A stretch of DNA of 62,843 bases from Betaproteobacteria bacterium (GTDB taxonomy: Bacteria > Pseudomonadota > Gammaproteobacteria > Burkholderiales > Burkholderiaceae_C): positions 1 through 62,843 of the forward strand of contig RFYV01000011.1 of assembly GCA_009921265.1 (NCBI GenBank), in the 5' to 3' direction. The position numbers were made by a program, and so were the translations under genes. This document shows, in pieces, positions 13,948 through 24,455 of the stretch (position 1 is its first letter; each line of letters begins with the position of its first letter). Below the pieces are notes generated by a model. The model did not search any database. It was not told the origin of the DNA and saw nothing but the letters and a program-made list of their open reading frames with translations.

Positions 13948-14889
13948 TTAACAATTTGTTGCGCCTTGCGTGTTGACATAAAGGGCATACAGTGAACGAC
14001 TCGCGGCCATATACAAGCGATTGTTTTGAGGCCCGCCAAAACATAAATTGGCACAACGCTCAGGCAGATGAATATGTCCAATCGCTTTACCGTCTGGGGC
14101 GAAGATTCGTACACCATCGCGCCCGTCACCCGTTCCCCATCCTGCCCATAAGTTTGCGTCTTTGTCGCATCGAAACCCATCGGGCGAATGATTGACCGAC
14201 TCGCAGGTATGAAAAATTTGCTTATTGCTTAATTGGCGTCCATCGGAGCTCACCTCAAATTTCCAAATTCTTTTTGGAAGTGAACCCGATTCAACTATAT
14301 AAATTTGTTTTTCATCGGGCGTGAAACACAAACCGTTGGGCTGAACGATGTCAGTACAAACCACAGCAATTTCACCGCTTTGACCATCGATGCGATAGAC
14401 CTGCGAGGCCAATTGTGGTTCGGCTTTATTTCCTTCGTAATATCCAAGTATGCCGAAAGTCGGATCGGTGAACCAAATCGAACCATCTGATTTGACGACA
14501 ACATCATTGGGTGAGTTAAGAGGCTTGCGCGAATAAGACTCGGCCAAAACAGTGATGGCTCCGTTGTGTTCGGTTCGCACCACACGTCGACCCGCATGCT
14601 CACACGAGATCAAACGACCTAGGCGATCGCGCGTATTGCCATTGGCGTTGTTTGAGGGATGACGATAAACACTCACTTGATTGCTTGATTCTTCGTATTT
14701 CATCATTCTGTTGTTGGGTATGTCGCTCCATATCAATGCGCGCATGTCTCCAATCCATACGGGGCCCTCTGACCAACGACAGGAGTTGTCCAATCGCTCG
14801 ACGTTGGCATTGAACACTCTGTATTTTAAAAAGCGGTCATCCAATATTTCAATCGAAGGATCTGGATAGCGTTCAGACGGTTGCCACAT
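13948..14889 (-). CDS. SMP-30/gluconolactonase/LRE family protein
   Basis: Six-bladed beta-propeller of the SMP-30 family; members are calcium or zinc lactonases acting on sugar lactones. Family segments seen: RWSEGPVWIGD (metal Glu), NSPNDVVVKSDGSIWFTDPTFG (Asn-Asp site), PNGLCFTPDEKQIYIVES and GFRCDKDANLWAGWG. No signal peptide, 313 aa. The substrate cannot be read from the sequence. It ends 10 bases beyond glnD, so it may be co-transcribed as the upstream or downstream member of glnD transcripts only by read-through. Confidence 0.88.
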   Translation of the reverse strand: MWQPSERYPDPSIEILDDRFLKYRVFNANVERLDNSCRWSEGPVWIGDMRALIWSDIPNNRMMKYEESSNQVSVYRHPSNNANGNTRDRLGRLISCEHAGRRVVRTEHNGAITVLAESYSRKPLNSPNDVVVKSDGSIWFTDPTFGILGYYEGNKAEPQLASQVYRIDGQSGEIAVVCTDIVQPNGLCFTPDEKQIYIVESGSLPKRIWKFEVSSDGRQLSNKQIFHTCESVNHSPDGFRCDKDANLWAGWGTGDGRDGVRIFAPDGKAIGHIHLPERCANLCFGGPQNNRLYMAASRSLYALYVNTQGATNC

Positions 14890-14899
14890 AGGTAGACCT

Positions 14900-17515
14900 T
14901 TAAGTGTTCATTGCGGTGAGAAGCTCTGTTTCAATTTCAAGTTGTGTTCTGTTGTGCTGAAGCGCCGCGCCATCAATTAAAAAAGTGTCTTCTACGCGTT
15001 CGCCCAAGGTGGTGACTTTTGCCAATTGCAAATTGATTTGGTATTTGGCCAATATGCGTGCAACGCTATAGAGCAATCCCACTCGATCGCTGGCTGAAAT
15101 ACTCAGCAACCAACGCTGCGCTTTTTCATCGGGCTGTAAAGACACGCGTGGCGCAACAGGAAAGCTTTTGACGCGACGAGAAACTCTTCCACGTCCACCT
15201 GCGGGTAGTGGGCCAGCTTTTTCGATGGTCTGTGTGAGATCGTTCTCCACCATGGACATGATTTCACGGTAGTGTTCTTGCAAATGTTCGGTGATCACTT
15301 GGAACGTATCTAAGGCATAACCATTGTTAGCGGTGTGAATTTTGGCGTCCAAAATACTAAAGCCTGCTTGATCAAAGTATCCGCATATCCTTGCAAACAA
15401 ATCGGTTTGATCGGGGGTATAGACCAACACTTGCAAGCCCTCACCCAAGGGAGACAAACGCGCTTTAACAGTAACGCCTGGCGCTAGTTGTTTGGCTTTG
15501 GCGAGCGCCACGGGGCGCGAGAGTTGTCGCGTATGCCATGCAATATCGGCTGCATCGTGTCGCATGAAATAGCCAACGTCCAGTGTATCCCATAAATTTT
15601 TATGCGATTCGTGCGGCATGGCATACAAAGACAACATATCTAGAGCGTCTCTGCGACGCGACTCCACCATGGCATCGGGGTCAGGCGCGCGCCCACCCAA
15701 TGCTTGCAAGGTATAGCGAAATAAGTCCTCGAGCAATTTGCCCTTCCAAGCATTCCAAACCTTGGGGCTTGTTCCTCGAATATCGGCAACCGTTAATAAA
15801 TATAGTGCAGTGAGTTTTCTTTCGGACCCCACACGTTTTGCAAAATTTTGAATCACTTGTGGATCGCTCAAATCTTCTTTTTGCGCGACTTGACTCATAG
15901 TGAGATGCTCTTTGACTAAAAACTCAATGAGTTTTACATCCTCTTTTACAATATGGTGTTGTTTACAAAATCGACGAACCTCTATGCAACCCAGAGTGGA
16001 GTGGTCGCCGCCACGTCCTTTGGCAATATCGTGGAACAAAGCGGCAATAAACAAAAGCCAAGGCTTGTCCCATCCTGCGGCCAATTGCGATAAAAAAGGA
16101 TATTCGTGTGTATGCTCCACAATAAAAAAGCGTCTGACATTTCGCAACACCATCAAGATATGCTGATCGACGGTATAGACATGAAATAAATCATGTTGCA
16201 TCTGTCCGACGATTCTTCTAAACACCCATAAATAACGACCCAGCACAGAAGTTTGATTCATCAATCGCATAGCATGCGTGATGCCTTGGGGTTGATTCAA
16301 AATCCTCATGAACATGACGCTATTGGCAGGATCGCTTCTAAACTTCGCATCCATGATGCCGCGCGCGTTGTAGAGGGCGCGTAAAGTCTTTACCGACAAT
16401 CCCTTGATACCCAAGGTGGATTGATACAAATAAAAAGTTTCTAAGATCGCATTCGGTTGTTGAATGTACAAATCATCGCTGACCACCTCTAACATGCCCG
16501 CTTTATTGGCAAATCGCTCGTTAATGTCTTGCGGTTGATGCGCCTGATCTCCCACATTGAGAGCTTCTTCTATATTAAGTAACAAAATTTGATTGAGTTG
16601 AGTGACCGCTTTTGCTGCCCAGTAATACAATTTCATGAGGGCTTCGGTAGCAGCATGGACGTTATCGGTTTGCATGTTAGGCTTTAACACTTGCAAAGAT
16701 TGCGCAACAACCGATTGAAGATCAAAGACTAATCGATCTTCTCGTCGCTTCGCTGCCAAATGCAAATGCAAACGAATCAATGACAACAGCGACTCGTTGC
16801 GTTTGATTTGTTTAATCTCCAAAGGTGTAGCCAAACCTTTGTTTTGCAGTTCATCCCAACTGCTTCCAAAACCTGCCGCTTTGGCGAGCCATAACAACAT
16901 CTGCAAATCACGCAAACCACCCGGAGACTCTTTGCAATTGGGCTCCAATGAGTAGGGGGTGTTTTCAAACTTGGTATGCCTTTGTTGCATCTCCAAAGTT
17001 TTAGCAATATAAAAAGCCTTGATGTCCATTTGTTGATTAAACAGTTGAACAAAGGATTGAAATAAAGCCTGATCACCCGTGACACAACGAGATTCCAGCA
17101 AAGATGTTTGAACAGTGATATCAGCTTTTGCCTCTTGCATGCATTCATCTAAATTTCGCACACTCGAGCCAATTTCAAGGCCGCTGTCCCAACACAAGCC
17201 AATGAATGCTTCAATTTTTTTTTGTAAAACAGGGTCTTGTTCGGCAGAAACACCACGAGGAAGTAATAACAACACATCAACGTCTGAATAAGGAAATAAC
17301 TCGCCTCGTCCATATCCACCCACCGCAACGAGCGCAAAGGGGTGATCCAGCCCCGATTTATTCCATAACTGAATTAGCGTTCGATCAGTGAGCTGCCTTA
17401 ATTCTTGCAGTGCAGTGTGAATGCGATTGATCGATCGAGTGGATGAAAGATTTTTAAAGCTAGAAAGCAGTACGCTTTTATCCTGTCGATAATTGCTCAC
17501 CACTTCTATTAACAT
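14900..17515 (-). CDS. glnD: [protein-PII] uridylyltransferase / uridylyl-removing enzyme
   Basis: Bifunctional sensor of glutamine that adds or removes UMP on PII proteins. The nucleotidyltransferase motif GGYGRGELFPYSDVDVLLL lies near residue 70, the HD hydrolase domain has ALFHDIAKGRGGDHS near 500, and two C-terminal ACT domains (DQTDLFARICGYFDQAGF; SDRVGLLYSVARILAKYQI) sense glutamine. The frame opens with a TTG three codons upstream, but the ATG at 17515 (MLIEVVSNY) is the likely start, two bases after the map stop; 871 aa. map-glnD order is common in proteobacteria. Confidence 0.96.
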   Translation of the reverse strand: MLIEVVSNYRQDKSVLLSSFKNLSSTRSINRIHTALQELRQLTDRTLIQLWNKSGLDHPFALVAVGGYGRGELFPYSDVDVLLLLPRGVSAEQDPVLQKKIEAFIGLCWDSGLEIGSSVRNLDECMQEAKADITVQTSLLESRCVTGDQALFQSFVQLFNQQMDIKAFYIAKTLEMQQRHTKFENTPYSLEPNCKESPGGLRDLQMLLWLAKAAGFGSSWDELQNKGLATPLEIKQIKRNESLLSLIRLHLHLAAKRREDRLVFDLQSVVAQSLQVLKPNMQTDNVHAATEALMKLYYWAAKAVTQLNQILLLNIEEALNVGDQAHQPQDINERFANKAGMLEVVSDDLYIQQPNAILETFYLYQSTLGIKGLSVKTLRALYNARGIMDAKFRSDPANSVMFMRILNQPQGITHAMRLMNQTSVLGRYLWVFRRIVGQMQHDLFHVYTVDQHILMVLRNVRRFFIVEHTHEYPFLSQLAAGWDKPWLLFIAALFHDIAKGRGGDHSTLGCIEVRRFCKQHHIVKEDVKLIEFLVKEHLTMSQVAQKEDLSDPQVIQNFAKRVGSERKLTALYLLTVADIRGTSPKVWNAWKGKLLEDLFRYTLQALGGRAPDPDAMVESRRRDALDMLSLYAMPHESHKNLWDTLDVGYFMRHDAADIAWHTRQLSRPVALAKAKQLAPGVTVKARLSPLGEGLQVLVYTPDQTDLFARICGYFDQAGFSILDAKIHTANNGYALDTFQVITEHLQEHYREIMSMVENDLTQTIEKAGPLPAGGRGRVSRRVKSFPVAPRVSLQPDEKAQRWLLSISASDRVGLLYSVARILAKYQINLQLAKVTTLGERVEDTFLIDGAALQHNRTQLEIETELLTAMNT

Positions 17516-17517
17516 GT

Positions 17518-18330
17518 TTAGCAAACAGTGCTCTGCACAAATGAAGGCAGAGGAGGGCTTCCAGCAGAGAGCGTCAGCACTTCAAATCCAGTGGGTGTGA
17601 CCAACACGGTGTGTTCCCATTGGGCAGATAAAGAATGATCACGCGTCACAATCGTCCAACCGTCGTTCATTTCTTTGATGTCGCGCTTACCCACATTGAT
17701 CATGGGTTCGATGGTGAAGGTCATGCCTTCTTTAAGTTCTTCAAGTGTACCTGGTTTGCCGTAATGCAAAACTTGTGGCTCTTCGTGAAATACTTTTCCG
17801 ATACCGTGTCCACAAAATTCACGAACCACCGTGTAGTCATGTCCTTCGGTGAATTTTTGAATCACATGACCAATGTCACCCAACCGAGCGCCCGGTTTCA
17901 CTTGCAAAATGCCATGCCACATTGCTTCATAGGTGAGATTACAAAGTCGCTTTGCAGAAATAGATGAGTCACCCACCACAAACATACGGCTGGTGTCACC
18001 ATGCCATTCATTTTTTATTACGGTGACGTCGATGTTGACAATGTCACCCCGTTTGAGCGGCTTGTCGTTGGGTATGCCGTGACAGACCGTGTGATTGACG
18101 GATGTGCAAATCGATTTGGGATAGGGGTTGTAGCCACTGGGCGCGTAATTGAGCGGCGCTGGAATGGCGTCTTGAACTTGAACAATATAGTCATGGGCCA
18201 GTCGATCCAATGCGTTGGTGGTGACGCCTGGTTTTACGTGAGGAGTTAGAAAGTCCAGCACCTCGGAGGCCAAACGGCCTGCCAAGCGCATGCCTTCAAT
18301 ATCTTGCTGATTTTTGATGGTTATCGTCAT
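17518..18330 (-). CDS. map: methionine aminopeptidase, type I
   Basis: Removes the initiator methionine from new proteins. The metal-binding residues of the pita-bread fold appear in NIDVTVIKNEWHGDTSRMF (two Asp), REFCGHGIGKVFHEEP (His), TFTIEPMINVG (Glu) and SLSAQWEHTVLVT (Glu). 270 aa, start MTITIKNQQDIEGM. Upstream, a 106-bp gap separates it from divergent purL and must hold both promoters, although I could not pick convincing -35/-10 pairs. Confidence 0.97.
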   Translation of the reverse strand: MTITIKNQQDIEGMRLAGRLASEVLDFLTPHVKPGVTTNALDRLAHDYIVQVQDAIPAPLNYAPSGYNPYPKSICTSVNHTVCHGIPNDKPLKRGDIVNIDVTVIKNEWHGDTSRMFVVGDSSISAKRLCNLTYEAMWHGILQVKPGARLGDIGHVIQKFTEGHDYTVVREFCGHGIGKVFHEEPQVLHYGKPGTLEELKEGMTFTIEPMINVGKRDIKEMNDGWTIVTRDHSLSAQWEHTVLVTPTGFEVLTLSAGSPPLPSFVQSTVC

Positions 18331-18436
18331 AGCTCGTCATTATCTCAGGCTTGAGGCCCTCTTTATCTGTAAAATCTTCTAATTCCCACGCAGGGAAAGC
18401 CCATTCAGCGCTTTTCCAACCAACCAAGACTCATTC

Positions 18437-21400
18437 GTGACCCCGTACCTCAGCATACTCAATGGCGGCCAAGCCCTGAGCGAATTTCGAATTCGACAGC
18501 TTTTGCCACCTTTACAGGCTATTTCAAGCCAAATTTTGGGGCTCAACGCCCATTTTTTGCATTGGGTCACCAGCGACGCAAAGCCCAGTGATGATGTATA
18601 TCAAAAATGGAAAGAGTTGCTCGCCTATGGCGAACCCGCTCGATCGCAGGCAAATGGTTTGCAATCGCAGCCCCAAGGTCTGTCATTGTTGGTCACTCCC
18701 CGTATCGGTACCGTTTCTCCTTGGGCATCCAAAGCAACCGATATCGCACATAACTGTGGCTTTGATCTCAAGCGAATCGAGCGTGGCATTCAATACACAT
18801 TGACTACAAAAAATAAAATCGCATTAACCGAACAAGAAAAACAAAAAATCGCCGAACTCTTACACGATCGAATGACAGAGTCGGTGTTGTGGGACATTCA
18901 ACTTTTGCCCACATTACTCCAAGAAGTACATGCTCAGCCTTTGCAAACGGTGGATGTTTTATCGGGTGGTCGAGGTGCAATCGAAAAAGCCAATACGCAA
19001 TGGGGCTTGGCATTGGCTGACGACGAAATCGATTATTTGCTCGACGCCTTTAAAAAATTAGCGCGCAATCCCACCGACGTGGAATTGATGATGTTTGCTC
19101 AGGCTAACAGCGAGCATTGCAGACACAAAATTTTTAATGCCACTTTTACGATTGATGGCGTTGATCAAGCGCACAGTTTGTTTGACATGATTCGTCACAC
19201 GCATGAGCAAAATCCACAACACACAGTGGTTGCTTATTCGGATAACGCATCGATCATGCAAGGGCATCAGGTGCAACGGTTTACAGCACCCGTTTCAAAC
19301 CAAACACCGCCTGTGTATCAACATCAAAATGCATTGCAACATGTGTTGATGAAAGTTGAAACGCACAACCACCCAACTGCCATATCGCCATTTGCAGGCG
19401 CCTCAACGGGCGCAGGCGGAGAAATTAGAGACGAAGGTGCAACTGGCAGAGGATCAAAGCCCAAAGCAGGACTCACGGGCTATACGGTATCCAAAATGTG
19501 GAATGGCTCGTTTGGTAAACCAGATCACATTGCCAGCCCTTTGCAAATCATGATTGAAGGACCCTTGGGAGGAGCTGCATTCAACAATGAATTTGGCAGG
19601 CCCAATTTGCTGGGCTACTTTCGTGAGTTTGAACTAAGCGTTGATGGTGTTCAACGTGGCTATCACAAACCCATCATGATTGCGGGTGGTTTAGGCACGA
19701 TTGACGCAGAGCAAACACAAAAAATTCAATTTCCTGCAGGCACTTTGCTGATTCAATTGGGTGGGCCTGGTATGCGTATTGGAATGGGTGGAAGTGCGGC
19801 CAGTTCGATGGCGTCGGGCACCAACGCAGCAGATCTTGATTTTGATTCTGTGCAACGCAGCAACCCCGAAATTGAACGCCGTGCGCAAGAGGTAATCAAT
19901 CATTGTTGGGGCTTAGGAACACACAATCCGATTTTGGCGATTCATGATGTTGGAGCTGGGGGCTTATCCAATGCTTTTCCAGAACTTACCAACGATGCCA
20001 AGCGCGGTGCGCGTTTTGATTTGCTCAGTATACCTTTAGAAGAATCGGGCTTATCTCCCAAAGAAATTTGGTCCAATGAAAGTCAAGAACGTTATGTGAT
20101 GGCCATTGCGCCTGAGTTACTTCATCTTTTTAAACAATTGTGCGAACGCGAACGTTGCCCGTTTGCAGTGATTGGTGTGGCCACGCAAGAGCGTCAATTG
20201 CAATTGGTAGATGTTGGACATGACAAGCCAGTTGACATGCCGATGTCGGTGCTACTTGGCAAGCCCCCCAAAATGCATCGCAATGTGCAAACACACATTC
20301 ATCAATCCCCCGCATTGGATTTATCCAACTTGAGTTTGCAAGATGCTGTGATTAACGTGCTGAGTCATCCAACAGTTGCATCCAAAAGATTTTTAATCAC
20401 TATTGGTGACCGTACAGTGGGTGGACTCACGCATCGCGATCAAATGGTGGGGCCTTGGCAAGTGCCTGTCGCTGATTGCGCGGTTACCTTGGCTGACTAC
20501 AAAGGGTTTGCAGGTGAGGCCATGTCGATGGGCGAACGCACGCCTTTGGCCAGTTTGAATGCCCCTGCGTCGGGCCGTATGGCTATTGCAGAGGCCATCA
20601 CCAATTTACTTGCATCCCCCATCACCTTATCCAAAATTAAATTGAGTGCCAATTGGATGGCTGCTTGCGGTGAACCGGGTGAAGACGCAGCCTTGTATCA
20701 AACCGTCAAGGCTGTTGGTTTGGAATTGTGTCCTGCCTTAGGCATTTCTATTCCTGTAGGCAAAGACAGTTTGTCGATGCGCACGCAGTGGCAGCACAAT
20801 CAACAATCTCATAAAGTCACGTCGCCTGTGAGCTTGATTGTGAGTGCATTTTCAAGTTTGGATGATGTGCGTCTTACATTGACGCCACAACTCGATGCCA
20901 ACACACCAGACACGAGTTTGATCTTGATTGATTTGGCACAAGGCAAACGACGCATGGCCGGCAGTATCTTGGCGCAAACCATCCAACAATTTGGCGATTG
21001 CGTGCCCGATCTTGATGATACGCAACAATTGATTCGATTGGTTGAAGCGATCAACGCATTGCGCACGCGCAACCTTATTTTGGCCTACCACGACAAAAGC
21101 GACGGCGGTTTGCTCACGACCGTTGCAGAAATGGCGTTTGCAGGACATGTGGGCGTTGCGCTCAATGTCGATGTACTCATCACAGAAGGTGACGGCATCA
21201 GCGATTCACGTGCCGATTATGGCGACGCTAAAAATTGGACGTCTCAGGTGAGTGTTCGACGCGATCAACTCACACTCGAAGCATTGTTCAATGAAGAGCT
21301 GGGTGTCGTGATTCAAATTCGCACATCTGAGCGCGACGATGTGATGCAAATTTTGCGCGATCATGGTTTGTACAAACACAGTCACATCATTGGTAAAACA

Positions 21401-22414
21401 CGCCCCACAACATCTGCGATGCAACGCGGCTTTGGTGCTCTGAGCATATGGCGCGATACACAAGAGATTTTTACTGCGCCACTTCAAGACTTGCATCAAG
21501 TATGGGACAGCGTGAGTTGGAAAATTTGCCAATTGCGCGACAACCCAGAGTGCGCAGATTCTGAGCATCAACACACGGGTCAATTGCAAGACCCTGGTTT
21601 GCACGTACATCTCACTTTTGAGCCGCAACAGGCCTCTGCCGTTCATTCTGCTCGTCCTAAAGTGGCTATTTTGCGAGAGCAAGGCGTTAACTCACACATT
21701 GAGATGGCCTATGCTTTTGATCTGGCTGGATTTGAAGCGCACGATGTGCACATGACTGATTTGCAAACGGGTCGCGCCAATTTAACAAACTATGCAGGGA
21801 TGGTGGCTTGTGGCGGTTTTAGTTATGGAGACACTTTGGGTGCGGGCATCGGTTGGGCGCGCAGCATCACGTTCAACTCACAATTATCAGATGCCTTTCA
21901 AGCGTTTTTTGCGCGAGGCGATACCTTTGGGTTGGGTGTTTGCAACGGGTGTCAAATGTTTGCAGAGTTGGCGCAAATTATTCCTGGCGCCGATGCATGG
22001 CCTCGATTCACCACCAACCAAAGCGAGCGTTTTGAAGCGCGTCTGTCAATGGTTGAAATCTTAGAGTCGCCCAGTTTATTTTTCAAAGGCATGGCGGGTA
22101 GTCGTTTGCCGATAGCGGTGGCGCATGGAGAAGGCTTTGCCAATTTTTCTCAAAGAGGCGATTCACAACTTGTATTGCCTACGCTCCGATTTGTAGATAA
22201 CAATGGGCAAGCCACACAAACTTATCCCTATAACCCCAATGGCAGTATCAATGGTTTAACGGGTGTCACAACGGTAGATGGTCGATTCACAGCGATGATG
22301 CCGCACCCCGAGCGCGTGTCTAGAAATATTCAAATGAGTTGGACATCCATGGACGACTCACAATTTAGTCCATGGATCCAACTGTGGCACAACGCGAGGC
22401 GTTGGGTCGGTTAA
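18437..22414 (+). CDS. purL: phosphoribosylformylglycinamidine synthase
   Basis: Large, single-chain FGAM synthase of purine synthesis, typical of gamma- and betaproteobacteria (1325 aa). From a GTG start, an N-terminal PurS-like domain leads to the linker, two AIR-synthase-like halves ([39 protein letters not shown]) and a C-terminal class I glutaminase with nucleophile Cys1169 in GVCNGCQMF and the His/Glu pair in [10 protein letters not shown]. No break. The gene converges on ppiC with only four bases between stops. Confidence 0.97.
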   Translation: MTPYLSILNGGQALSEFRIRQLLPPLQAISSQILGLNAHFLHWVTSDAKPSDDVYQKWKELLAYGEPARSQANGLQSQPQGLSLLVTPRIGTVSPWASKATDIAHNCGFDLKRIERGIQYTLTTKNKIALTEQEKQKIAELLHDRMTESVLWDIQLLPTLLQEVHAQPLQTVDVLSGGRGAIEKANTQWGLALADDEIDYLLDAFKKLARNPTDVELMMFAQANSEHCRHKIFNATFTIDGVDQAHSLFDMIRHTHEQNPQHTVVAYSDNASIMQGHQVQRFTAPVSNQTPPVYQHQNALQHVLMKVETHNHPTAISPFAGASTGAGGEIRDEGATGRGSKPKAGLTGYTVSKMWNGSFGKPDHIASPLQIMIEGPLGGAAFNNEFGRPNLLGYFREFELSVDGVQRGYHKPIMIAGGLGTIDAEQTQKIQFPAGTLLIQLGGPGMRIGMGGSAASSMASGTNAADLDFDSVQRSNPEIERRAQEVINHCWGLGTHNPILAIHDVGAGGLSNAFPELTNDAKRGARFDLLSIPLEESGLSPKEIWSNESQERYVMAIAPELLHLFKQLCERERCPFAVIGVATQERQLQLVDVGHDKPVDMPMSVLLGKPPKMHRNVQTHIHQSPALDLSNLSLQDAVINVLSHPTVASKRFLITIGDRTVGGLTHRDQMVGPWQVPVADCAVTLADYKGFAGEAMSMGERTPLASLNAPASGRMAIAEAITNLLASPITLSKIKLSANWMAACGEPGEDAALYQTVKAVGLELCPALGISIPVGKDSLSMRTQWQHNQQSHKVTSPVSLIVSAFSSLDDVRLTLTPQLDANTPDTSLILIDLAQGKRRMAGSILAQTIQQFGDCVPDLDDTQQLIRLVEAINALRTRNLILAYHDKSDGGLLTTVAEMAFAGHVGVALNVDVLITEGDGISDSRADYGDAKNWTSQVSVRRDQLTLEALFNEELGVVIQIRTSERDDVMQILRDHGLYKHSHIIGKTRPTTSAMQRGFGALSIWRDTQEIFTAPLQDLHQVWDSVSWKICQLRDNPECADSEHQHTGQLQDPGLHVHLTFEPQQASAVHSARPKVAILREQGVNSHIEMAYAFDLAGFEAHDVHMTDLQTGRANLTNYAGMVACGGFSYGDTLGAGIGWARSITFNSQLSDAFQAFFARGDTFGLGVCNGCQMFAELAQIIPGADAWPRFTTNQSERFEARLSMVEILESPSLFFKGMAGSRLPIAVAHGEGFANFSQRGDSQLVLPTLRFVDNNGQATQTYPYNPNGSINGLTGVTTVDGRFTAMMPHPERVSRNIQMSWTSMDDSQFSPWIQLWHNARRWVG

Positions 22415-22418
22415 ACCA

Positions 22419-23204
22419 TTATTCGATTTTTGCTTTGCCGCGTAACTCTTCTTGGAACGCGCTGAGCTTTGATTGACCCAATTGCTGAGCAATCTGTGGT
22501 TTGACGTCTTCAAACTTGGGCAGTTGAACGTCACGCACATCTTCTAACTTGATGATGTGAAAGCCGAACTGACTTTTGACTGGTTTTTCGGTGAGCTGAC
22601 CTTTTTTGAGAGCAACCATGGCTTCAGAGAATTCTTTGACGTAGTTGCCAGGACTGGCCCAATCCAAGTCTCCACCATTGGCACCTGAGCCTGGATCCTT
22701 GGACTGTTTTTTGGCGATTTCTTCAAACTTGCCGCCTTTTTTAAGATTAGCAATGATGGCCTTGGCTTGGTCTTCTTTTTCTACCAAGATGTGACGTGCG
22801 CGAAATTCTTTACCCGAATTGGCCGCTACAAATTTGTCGAATTCAGCTTTGATATCTTCTTCTGTCACTGGATTTTTTTTCTGAAACTCGCCAAACAATT
22901 CGCGAATGAGTAATGTTTGACGCGCCAATTCCATTTGTGTTTTGAAATCATCGGTTGCGTCAAGCCCACGTTTTTGCGCTTCTTGCATAAAGATTTCGCG
23001 TGCAATCACTTCTTCTTTGATTTGCGCCTCAATCTCTGGCGTTATGGGGCGACCCGAGCGAGCCACCTGCTGTGACAAGGCCTCCATACGAGTTTTGGGG
23101 ACGGCTTTGCCGTTGACGATAGCGAGGTTTTGAGCCTGCACACCCATAGCGGATGCGACAAGAGCGACAGCCAAAGCCGTGGTTTTGATAGAGAAAGTAG
23201 TCAT
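22419..23204 (-). CDS. periplasmic parvulin-type peptidyl-prolyl isomerase
   Basis: PpiC/SurA-like foldase for exported proteins. A signal peptide is clear (MTTFSIKTTALAVALVASAM ending VQA-Q), followed by a SurA-like helical region and a parvulin domain (RARHILVEKEDQAKAIIANL ... GGDLDWASPGNYVKEF ... QFGFHIIKLEDVRDVQLPKF). The longer frame begins at TTG; the ATG at 23204 directly begins the signal peptide and is chosen, giving 261 aa. Last gene of the selO-msrB-yciB-bolA row, 27 bases after bolA. Confidence 0.92.
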   Translation of the reverse strand: MTTFSIKTTALAVALVASAMGVQAQNLAIVNGKAVPKTRMEALSQQVARSGRPITPEIEAQIKEEVIAREIFMQEAQKRGLDATDDFKTQMELARQTLLIRELFGEFQKKNPVTEEDIKAEFDKFVAANSGKEFRARHILVEKEDQAKAIIANLKKGGKFEEIAKKQSKDPGSGANGGDLDWASPGNYVKEFSEAMVALKKGQLTEKPVKSQFGFHIIKLEDVRDVQLPKFEDVKPQIAQQLGQSKLSAFQEELRGKAKIE

Positions 23205-23231
23205 GAAAGAACTCAAAGTTAAAAAAGAAAT

Positions 23232-23501
23232 CTAGGGGTTTTGGACTTCAATGGCCAGCGCGTGAAGGCCTTGGTCAATGAAATCTTTGAGGACATCATA
23301 CACAAGACGGTGCCGCTGCACTCGGCTAAGCCCTTCAAACTGCGCGCAAGCAATCCGCACCCGAAAGTGGGTTCCTTGTCCTGTTTCATTGGCGCCGACA
23401 TGGCCAGCGTGTGCTGCACTCTCATCAATCACTTGAAGTTGGGAGGGTATGAGCAGTTCTTTTAAACGTTGCTCAAGCTTTTCTGAAGTGATACTATTCA
23501 T
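23232..23501 (-). CDS. bolA: BolA family protein
   Basis: Small alpha/beta protein (89 aa) of the BolA family, which works with monothiol glutaredoxins in iron-sulfur handling and affects morphology genes. Family pattern seen: DESAAHAGHVGANETGQGTHFRVRI followed by RVQRHRLVYDVLKDFIDQGLHALAIEV, with the conserved His in ESAAHAGH and in QRHRLVY. The ATG overlaps the yciB stop (ATGA), so translation is probably coupled. Confidence 0.94.
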   Translation of the reverse strand: MNSITSEKLEQRLKELLIPSQLQVIDESAAHAGHVGANETGQGTHFRVRIACAQFEGLSRVQRHRLVYDVLKDFIDQGLHALAIEVQNP

Positions 23502-24040
23502 TGCGTTTCATCGTCTTTTTTGATGAATCGACTCATATAGGCCGCTTGTACCAAAACAAATACCAACATCAAGCCCATGCCACCAAACAGTTTAAAATTA
23601 ACCCATGTGTCGGTGTCGAATTGATAGGCAATATAAAGATTAAGAAATCCCATCACCGTAAAAAAACCACTCCAACTGTAGAGCAACACCAACCATGCGT
23701 GATCGGGCAACTCTAATTGCGCACTCATGAGTTTGCGTAAAAAATTTTTCTTTAAGATCAATTGACCGCCGAGTAAAGCCACACTCATTAACCAGTAAAG
23801 AATCGTGGGCTTCCATTTAATAAATGTTTCGTCGTGGGCAATGATGGTGGCGCCACCAAACACCACAATCACCGCCAAACTGACCCACTGCATGGCTTCG
23901 ATTTTTCCGGTGCTGTGCTTGATGTAAGCGATTTGCGCAATCGTGCCAACAATTGCAACGCCTGTTGCCACATAAATATCAAAAACTTTGAATGCAATAA
24001 AAAATAAAACAATTGGAAAAAAATCTAAAAATAATTTCAT
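23498..24040 (-). CDS. yciB: YciB / intracellular septation protein A family
   Basis: Inner-membrane protein (180 aa) with about five hydrophobic helices, starting MKLFLDFFPIVLFFIAFKVF, the standard YciB opening; FIKWKPTILYWLMSV and NLYIAYQFDTDTWVNFKLFG are family segments. Known homologs interact with cell envelope and division proteins, but their exact role is unclear. Lies four bases after msrB and overlaps bolA. Confidence 0.93.
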   Translation of the reverse strand: MKLFLDFFPIVLFFIAFKVFDIYVATGVAIVGTIAQIAYIKHSTGKIEAMQWVSLAVIVVFGGATIIAHDETFIKWKPTILYWLMSVALLGGQLILKKNFLRKLMSAQLELPDHAWLVLLYSWSGFFTVMGFLNLYIAYQFDTDTWVNFKLFGGMGLMLVFVLVQAAYMSRFIKKDDETQ

Positions 24041-24044
24041 GGCA

Positions 24045-24455
24045 TTAATCTTTGGGTTTGAATTCGAGAGATGCAGAATTCATGCAATAGCGCAGACCTG
24101 TGGGTTGCGGTCCATCAGGAAAAACATGGCCGAGGTGCGCGCCGCATTGCGAGCACAAGGTTTCTGTGCGCGTCATACCGTGGGCGCGATCCACGTGTTC
24201 TTCAATGGCCTTTTTATCTGCAGCTTGGTAAAAACTAGGCCAACCACATCCAGCATCAAATTTAGTTTCTGAGTCAAAGAGTTTGTTTCCACAGCACACA
24301 CAGTGATACTCGCCTGAGGTCCAGTGATTTTCGTATTTGCCCGAATAAGGTCTTTCGGTCGCGGCTTTGCGCGTGACTTGAAATGCAACAGGCTCTGCGC
24401 CTTTGGCATTGAGCAATGCGCGCCATTCGTCGTCGGTTTTTTGGATGGATCTCAT
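24045..24455 (-). CDS. msrB: peptide-methionine (R)-S-oxide reductase
   Basis: Repairs oxidised methionine (R form). Two CxxC zinc pairs (CVCC, CSQC) and the catalytic segment near the C-terminus ([13 protein letters not shown], active Cys in RYCMNS) are present, plus [29 protein letters not shown]. The ATG at 24455 overlaps the selO stop as ATGA; the upstream in-frame TTG is less likely. 136 aa. Pairing with selO, also linked to redox stress, may be functional. Confidence 0.96.
   Translation of the reverse strand: MRSIQKTDDEWRALLNAKGAEPVAFQVTRKAATERPYSGKYENHWTSGEYHCVCCGNKLFDSETKFDAGCGWPSFYQAADKKAIEEHVDRAHGMTRTETLCSQCGAHLGHVFPDGPQPTGLRYCMNSASLEFKPKD

Noticed and set aside
21206..21682. 158-aa open frame antisense to purL
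   Set aside because: Shadow frame of a conserved gene; composition is not protein-like.
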